From positions 124,001 to 188,000 of the forward strand of contig CAZXCU010000011.1 in assembly GCA_964639245.1 (NCBI GenBank): a stretch of DNA of 64,000 bases, read 5' to 3'. This document shows, piece by piece, positions 57,655-64,000 of this stretch. A model generated the notes under the pieces. It was not told where the DNA came from. It saw nothing but the letters and a program-made list of their open reading frames with translations, and made no database searches. Within the stretch, counting starts at the first letter, position 1; each line of letters opens with the position of its first letter. The translations under genes were made by a program, and so were the position numbers. Origin of the DNA: SB15 sp964639245 (GTDB lineage: Bacteria; Chloroflexota; Anaerolineae; Aggregatilineales; J027).

Positions 57655-58735
57655 CGCGCAAAAAATCCATCAACTGCATCATGAAACGGAGATTGTGAAT
57701 CGTAGCAAGACGGGGCAGCAGCATATCATTAATTTCGTGGAGATGATGCAAATAACCCAAGGAATAGTGCTGACACGTCCAGCAATCACACCATTCTGAA
57801 ATCGGGGTGCGCGTTTTGATATGCTTGTCATCTTTGATGTACAGGTACGAAAACCACTTTTTATCCGAAAAATTCGGGGGAACTTCGTTGAAGGTGTACA
57901 AACGTCCATTGCGGGCATCACGGGTGGACATGGCGCTGTCAAAAATGGGATAGCCCAGTTTGACACACGCGGCAATATTGGCAGGATGTCCCACCCCCAG
58001 CGCATGGAGGGGAAATTCCATCGGCACAAGTTCACGGGTGTACGCGAACATCTCGGTTAAAAAATTGCCCTCGCTGTCTAAAGGCCATCCGCCATACCCG
58101 AAACCATCAAAGCCAATGTCGAGCAAGCGTTCGGCACACTGCCTGCGTAAATCGGGATGGTCGCCGCCTTGAATGACCGCAAAAAGAAGCGGGCGCTGTG
58201 TATCTGTCTGTTTTTTTTCGTTGCGGAGTTTTTCAAATTCCTGTTTGCAGCGTTTCGCCCATTGAATCGTGCGGTCAACCGATTTTTGCTGCTCCGCTAA
58301 CGGGTCTGCCACGTGGGTACAGTCATCCAAGCAAATTAAAATATCTGACCCATAGCTCATTTGGAGCTGGATACTTTTTTCGGGCGTAAGATTATATTTT
58401 CTATCGGGAGCGCCATCAATTTGAAAATTCGCGCCCTTGTCATTAATGCTGCCATATTTGCTGTTCTGGCGAATGAGCGAATAAATTTGAAATCCACCCG
58501 AATCAGTGATGATGGGGTGTGACCATGCGCTCATTTCGTGCAGTCCACCCAGCGCTTTGATGGTGGTTGAACCGGGATGCTGCATGAGGTGATAGGTGTT
58601 CATGACCAGCGCCTGCACACCGCACTTTTCTAAATCACCACTGTCTAATGCCCGCACCACGCCTTTGGTTGCATCGGGTAGGTAAATGGGCAAATGCAGC
58701 GTGCCATGTGGCAAAACAAGGGTTTTAGAGTTCAT
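57644..58735 (-). CDS. tRNA-guanine transglycosylase family protein
   Basis: 363 residues from the ATG at 58735 (starts further upstream overlap rsmI more). TGT marks: NTYHLMQHPGSTTI, IITDSGGFQIYSL (substrate Asp), GGWPLDSEG, LGVGHPANI and FDSAMSTRDARNG, whose Asp is the nucleophile region. The zinc site reads WCDCWTCQHYSLGYLHHL. It exchanges guanine 34 for queuine or a precursor. The N-terminus LPHGTLHLPIYLPDATKG diverges from bacterial TPVFMPVGT, so the exact base preference is open. No queA, queC or other que gene is nearby. Confidence 0.85.
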   Translation of the reverse strand: MNSKTLVLPHGTLHLPIYLPDATKGVVRALDSGDLEKCGVQALVMNTYHLMQHPGSTTIKALGGLHEMSAWSHPIITDSGGFQIYSLIRQNSKYGSINDKGANFQIDGAPDRKYNLTPEKSIQLQMSYGSDILICLDDCTHVADPLAEQQKSVDRTIQWAKRCKQEFEKLRNEKKQTDTQRPLLFAVIQGGDHPDLRRQCAERLLDIGFDGFGYGGWPLDSEGNFLTEMFAYTRELVPMEFPLHALGVGHPANIAACVKLGYPIFDSAMSTRDARNGRLYTFNEVPPNFSDKKWFSYLYIKDDKHIKTRTPISEWCDCWTCQHYSLGYLHHLHEINDMLLPRLATIHNLRFMMQLMDFLRDEY

Positions 58736-59447
58736 CGTCAACTTCGTCATCCTCAGCATGAGGCTTGTTTTTTGTATCCGCCCCTGCAATGACAATACAA
58801 TATTCGCCGCGTAAATTGGCGCTGCTGGCATAGGTAATCAGTTCAGACAGCGACCCACGCTCCAAAGTTTCAAACATTTTGGTCAGGTCATTGGCAATCA
58901 TGCCCTGCCGATTGCCATAAACGACCAGCGCATCTTCCAAAAATTTGACAATACGGTGCGGGCTTTCGTAGAAAATGAGCGTGTGGGGTGCGTGCTGGTC
59001 AACTTCAAAAAACCGACGACGCGGGCCAGATTTGCGCGGCGGAAACCCGCGAAAAGTAAACGAATGAGTCGGCAAACCTGAAAGCACCGCCGCCATGATA
59101 ACCGCACTTGCACCCGGAATCATCGTCATTTTGAGTCCTGCATCAATGACTTCGCGTACCAGCGTATAACCGGGGTCAGAAATACCCGGTGTCCCCGCAT
59201 TTGTGACCAGCGCCACCGATTTTCCTTCTTCCAAAAGACTGATGATTTTTTGTCCGGCGCGTTTTTCATTGTGTTCATAGAAGGAAATTTGCGGTTTTTT
59301 GATGTCAAAATGTTTGAGCATCAGGCCAGTTTTGCGGGTGTCTTCGCTGGCGATGAAATCAACTTCGCGTAGGGTTTCTAAGGCACGCAGGCTGATGTCG
59401 CCTAAATTGCCGATGGGGGTTGCGACCAGATAAAGCATGTTTTTCAC
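58725..59447 (-). CDS. rsmI: 16S rRNA 2'-O-ribose C1402 methyltransferase
   Basis: 240 residues. TPIGNLGDISLRALETL, then ASEDTRKTG, EGKSVALVTNAGTPGISDPG, IPGASAVIMAA and FYESPHRIVKFLED are all standard RsmI motifs. It methylates the ribose of C1402 in the P-site of 16S rRNA. A second ATG at 59438 is possible as start. First gene of the minus-strand modification operon; it overlaps tgt by 11 bases. The C-terminal 20 residues are acidic. Confidence 0.94.
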   Translation of the reverse strand: MKNMLYLVATPIGNLGDISLRALETLREVDFIASEDTRKTGLMLKHFDIKKPQISFYEHNEKRAGQKIISLLEEGKSVALVTNAGTPGISDPGYTLVREVIDAGLKMTMIPGASAVIMAAVLSGLPTHSFTFRGFPPRKSGPRRRFFEVDQHAPHTLIFYESPHRIVKFLEDALVVYGNRQGMIANDLTKMFETLERGSLSELITYASSANLRGEYCIVIAGADTKNKPHAEDDEVDDEL

Positions 59448-59592
59448 TCAATTGAATGCCGTTCTGAATTGTACAGCATAAATCAACTTTATCTCATTCA
59501 TAAATGCAGAGCTATACCTTTAAAAACTGATTTAAGTTACAGTGAGGGTGCGGTACAATCGAAAAAATCCAGTACGATTTAAGGATAAACCT

Positions 59593-62298
<2,706 letters not shown>

Positions 62299-62359
62299 TT
62301 TTCGTTGTTTGTTAAATCCTTATGGGGGAGGGGAAACTCTCCTCCAATGAGAAAACAAA

Positions 62360-62385
62360 AACGCGGGGTAAAAACTCCGCGTTTC
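62360..62385 (-). terminator. Terminator between convergent acnA and pstB
   Basis: AAACGCGG and CCGCGTTT form an 8-bp stem, extended by one G-T and one G-C pair, around a six-base loop. The minus-strand tail TTTTGTTTTC makes it a good terminator for pstB. Confidence 0.65.
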
Positions 62386-62406
62386 AATATTTGAGGGAGA
62401 TAGAAA

Positions 62407-63201
62407 TTATCCGAAGCGACCCGCGATATAATCTTCTGTGCGGGAGTCCGCCGGACGGTTGAAAATATTGTCGGTGCGGTCAAATTCAACCAATTCGCCA
62501 GCGCGGTCTTCACGCACCATCATAAAGGCGGTGAAATCGGAGGCACGGGCGGCCTGCTGCATGTTATGGGTCACGATGACAATGGTGTAGTCTTTGACCA
62601 ATTCACGCATGAGTTCTTCGATACGCAGCGTAGCAATCGGGTCAAGCGCGGAGCAGGGTTCGTCCATCAAAATGACTTCTGGTTCAACCGCCAGCGCACG
62701 CGCAATGCACAAACGCTGCTGCTGACCCCCGGACAAGGCCAACCCCGATTTTTTAAGGTCATTTTTGACTTCATCCCACAGCGCGGCCTGTTTGAGGCTG
62801 TTTTCGACAACGTGCTGCAACTGATCCCGATTCCGCATCCCCAATAAACGCGGGCCATAGGCCACATTTTCAAAAATCGTTTTGGGGAAGGGATTGGGTT
62901 TCTGGAACACCATCCCGATCCGACGACGGACTTCCACCGGATCGATGTTTGTCCCATACAGATTCTGGTCACGGAAGAGCAGTTCGCCTTCCACACGGGC
63001 GCTGGCTACCAAATCATTCATGCGATTCAAGGAACGCAGCACGGTACTTTTGCCGCACCCTGATGGGCCAATCAGGGCGGTAATTTTACGATGGGCAATT
63101 TGCATATTCACATCGCGCACCGCCAGAAAGCTACCGTAATAGATATGAATATGCTTGAGTTCAAGCGCTACCGGGTTCTTCCCATTTTTAGAAGTCATCA
63201 C
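62407..63201 (-). CDS. pstB: Phosphate ABC transporter ATP-binding protein
   Basis: 264 residues. Walker A GPSGCGKSTVLRSLNRMNDL is the PstB-specific form. Q-loop FQKPNPFPKTIFENV, signature LSGGQQQRLCIARALA, Walker B VILMDEPCSALDP and H-loop IVIVTHNMQQAARASDFTAF. It powers high-affinity phosphate uptake with PstSCA. Directly after pstA. Confidence 0.96.
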   Translation of the reverse strand: MMTSKNGKNPVALELKHIHIYYGSFLAVRDVNMQIAHRKITALIGPSGCGKSTVLRSLNRMNDLVASARVEGELLFRDQNLYGTNIDPVEVRRRIGMVFQKPNPFPKTIFENVAYGPRLLGMRNRDQLQHVVENSLKQAALWDEVKNDLKKSGLALSGGQQQRLCIARALAVEPEVILMDEPCSALDPIATLRIEELMRELVKDYTIVIVTHNMQQAARASDFTAFMMVREDRAGELVEFDRTDNIFNRPADSRTEDYIAGRFG

Positions 63202-64000
63202 TCACCACTTTCTGCTGAAACGATTACGCAACAGAATCGCCGTTGCATTAAAGGTCAAAAGGATTGTTAACAGGACGATGATCGCGGCGGCGGCGATGCT
63301 GCGGAATTCATCTTCCGGCTGCGAAGTCCATGTATAAATTTGAATCGGGATAGCGGTAAAGCGCGAGAACGGCCCCGAGGGATCCACAGTGATACGGGTA
63401 ATTGACCCAACCACCACCAACGGGGCAGTTTCCCCAAAAGCACGCGAAACGGCTAGGATTGTTCCGGTGAGAATACCGGGCAAGGCGTTGGGCAAAATCA
63501 CGGTGCGGATCATCTGGAGTTTGGTTGCTCCCATGCCATAAGCCGCTTCTTTGAGCGACGGCGGCACCGCTTTGATGGCTTCTTGAGCGCTGATGATGAT
63601 AATCGGCAGAATGAGCAACGCCATCGTGAGACCGGCAGAAAGGATGGTGCGCCCACTGATGGTTGCCTCATTTTCGACCAAGCCAAAAATTTGACCACTG
63701 GTAATGTTATCCATAAAGCGGACAAACACCGCCAGACCCAAAATCCCATAGATAATTGAAGGCACACCCGCCAGATTGGTAATATTGAGCTGGATAATCC
63801 GATTGAGCAGGTTATCGCTGGCATATTCTTCCAGATAAATGGCTGCACCAATCCCAATTGGAAAGGCTGAAAGCACCGTAATCAGCATCATCCATAATGA
63901 CCCCATGATGGCAGTCCTTAAGCCGGAAAATTCTGCTTCGCTAGACATCGGCGTGGTCAGAAACTCGCTGGTCAGCCAGTTTTTCCACGAGACTTCAGCG
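63202..64000 (-). CDS. pstA: Phosphate ABC transporter permease PstA, 5' end outside window
   Basis: The frame continues past the window end: bases 63949-64000 encode WLTSEFLTTP before an internal Met at 63948, as in other PstA proteins (FLTSxPS-type), so the true start lies beyond 64000. Visible: GSLWMMLITVLSAFPIGIGAAIYLEEY, NLAGVPSIIYGILGLAVFV, the cytosolic coupling loop KEAAYGMGATKLQMIRTVILP and AVSRAFGETAPLVVVG. Five or six helices are seen. pstB follows with no gap. Confidence 0.93.
   Translation of the reverse strand, partial: AEVSWKNWLTSEFLTTPMSSEAEFSGLRTAIMGSLWMMLITVLSAFPIGIGAAIYLEEYASDNLLNRIIQLNITNLAGVPSIIYGILGLAVFVRFMDNITSGQIFGLVENEATISGRTILSAGLTMALLILPIIIISAQEAIKAVPPSLKEAAYGMGATKLQMIRTVILPNALPGILTGTILAVSRAFGETAPLVVVGSITRITVDPSGPFSRFTAIPIQIYTWTSQPEDEFRSIAAAAIIVLLTILLTFNATAILLRNRFSRKW

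Overview
The window is a gene-dense stretch of bacterial chromosome with about 50 protein genes and no rRNA, tRNA, CRISPR array, insertion sequence or phage gene that I can see. No gap between genes exceeds about 170 bases. The gene content suggests a Chloroflexota bacterium, probably of the Anaerolineae type. The signs are extracellular Thr/Pro-rich stalks, an FHA protein next to a kinase-TPR giant, an R2lox oxidase, PD40 and WD40 surface proteins, and a large sugar ABC system. This is inference from gene style; no taxonomic marker was compared.

Layout. 1-6195 (minus): a heparinase-like protein cut by the window edge, an R2-like ligand-binding oxidase, an FHA protein and a Ser/Thr kinase with a long TPR array. 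6299-9993 (plus): an M42 peptidase, a membrane-anchored thioredoxin-fold protein, a VOC protein, an M19 dipeptidase and a small membrane protein. 9998-10969 (minus): acpS and an ArsR-DUF2087 regulator with a clear inverted-repeat operator. 11058-18221 (minus): a tightly packed six-gene operon (flippase-like protein, FAD oxidoreductase, lipoprotein, UDP-glucose dehydrogenase, active and inactive M16 peptidases) ending in an intrinsic terminator. 18306-38030: mostly housekeeping (AlaX, holB, trxB, ECF sigma, secG, an oligopeptide-type binding protein, a pseudouridine synthase, Memo, priA, a methyltransferase/SDR/hydrolase set, M23 and the folate enzyme FTCD). 38102-41674: a mucin-like membrane protein, a response regulator and a glycosyltransferase.

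The most interesting region is 41761-53788. A strong sigma-70 type promoter, an early intrinsic terminator and a perfect 22-bp LacI-type palindrome precede a fucose-isomerase-like enzyme, a sugar ABC importer (binding protein plus two permeases), a small transaldolase, a GH4-type NAD-dependent glycosidase and a split UxaA/SuyAB-type lyase. I read this set as a candidate sulfoquinovose pathway: uptake, isomerisation to sulfofructose, transaldolase cleavage to sulfolactaldehyde, and desulfonation of sulfolactate. No sulfolactaldehyde dehydrogenase, importer ATPase or regulator gene lies in the window, and uronate or aldonate catabolism remains an alternative. The second importer permease carries a roughly 270-residue extracytoplasmic insertion that looks like a permuted or double-partial fasciclin (FAS1) domain, which I do not know from this family.

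54694-59447 (minus) is an overlapping operon for modifying the translation apparatus: rsmI, a tRNA-guanine transglycosylase, two tandem relatives of the ArmA/RmtB aminoglycoside-resistance 16S rRNA methyltransferases, rsmE and a HAD phosphatase. The window ends with acnA (plus) converging on pstB and a partial pstA (minus).
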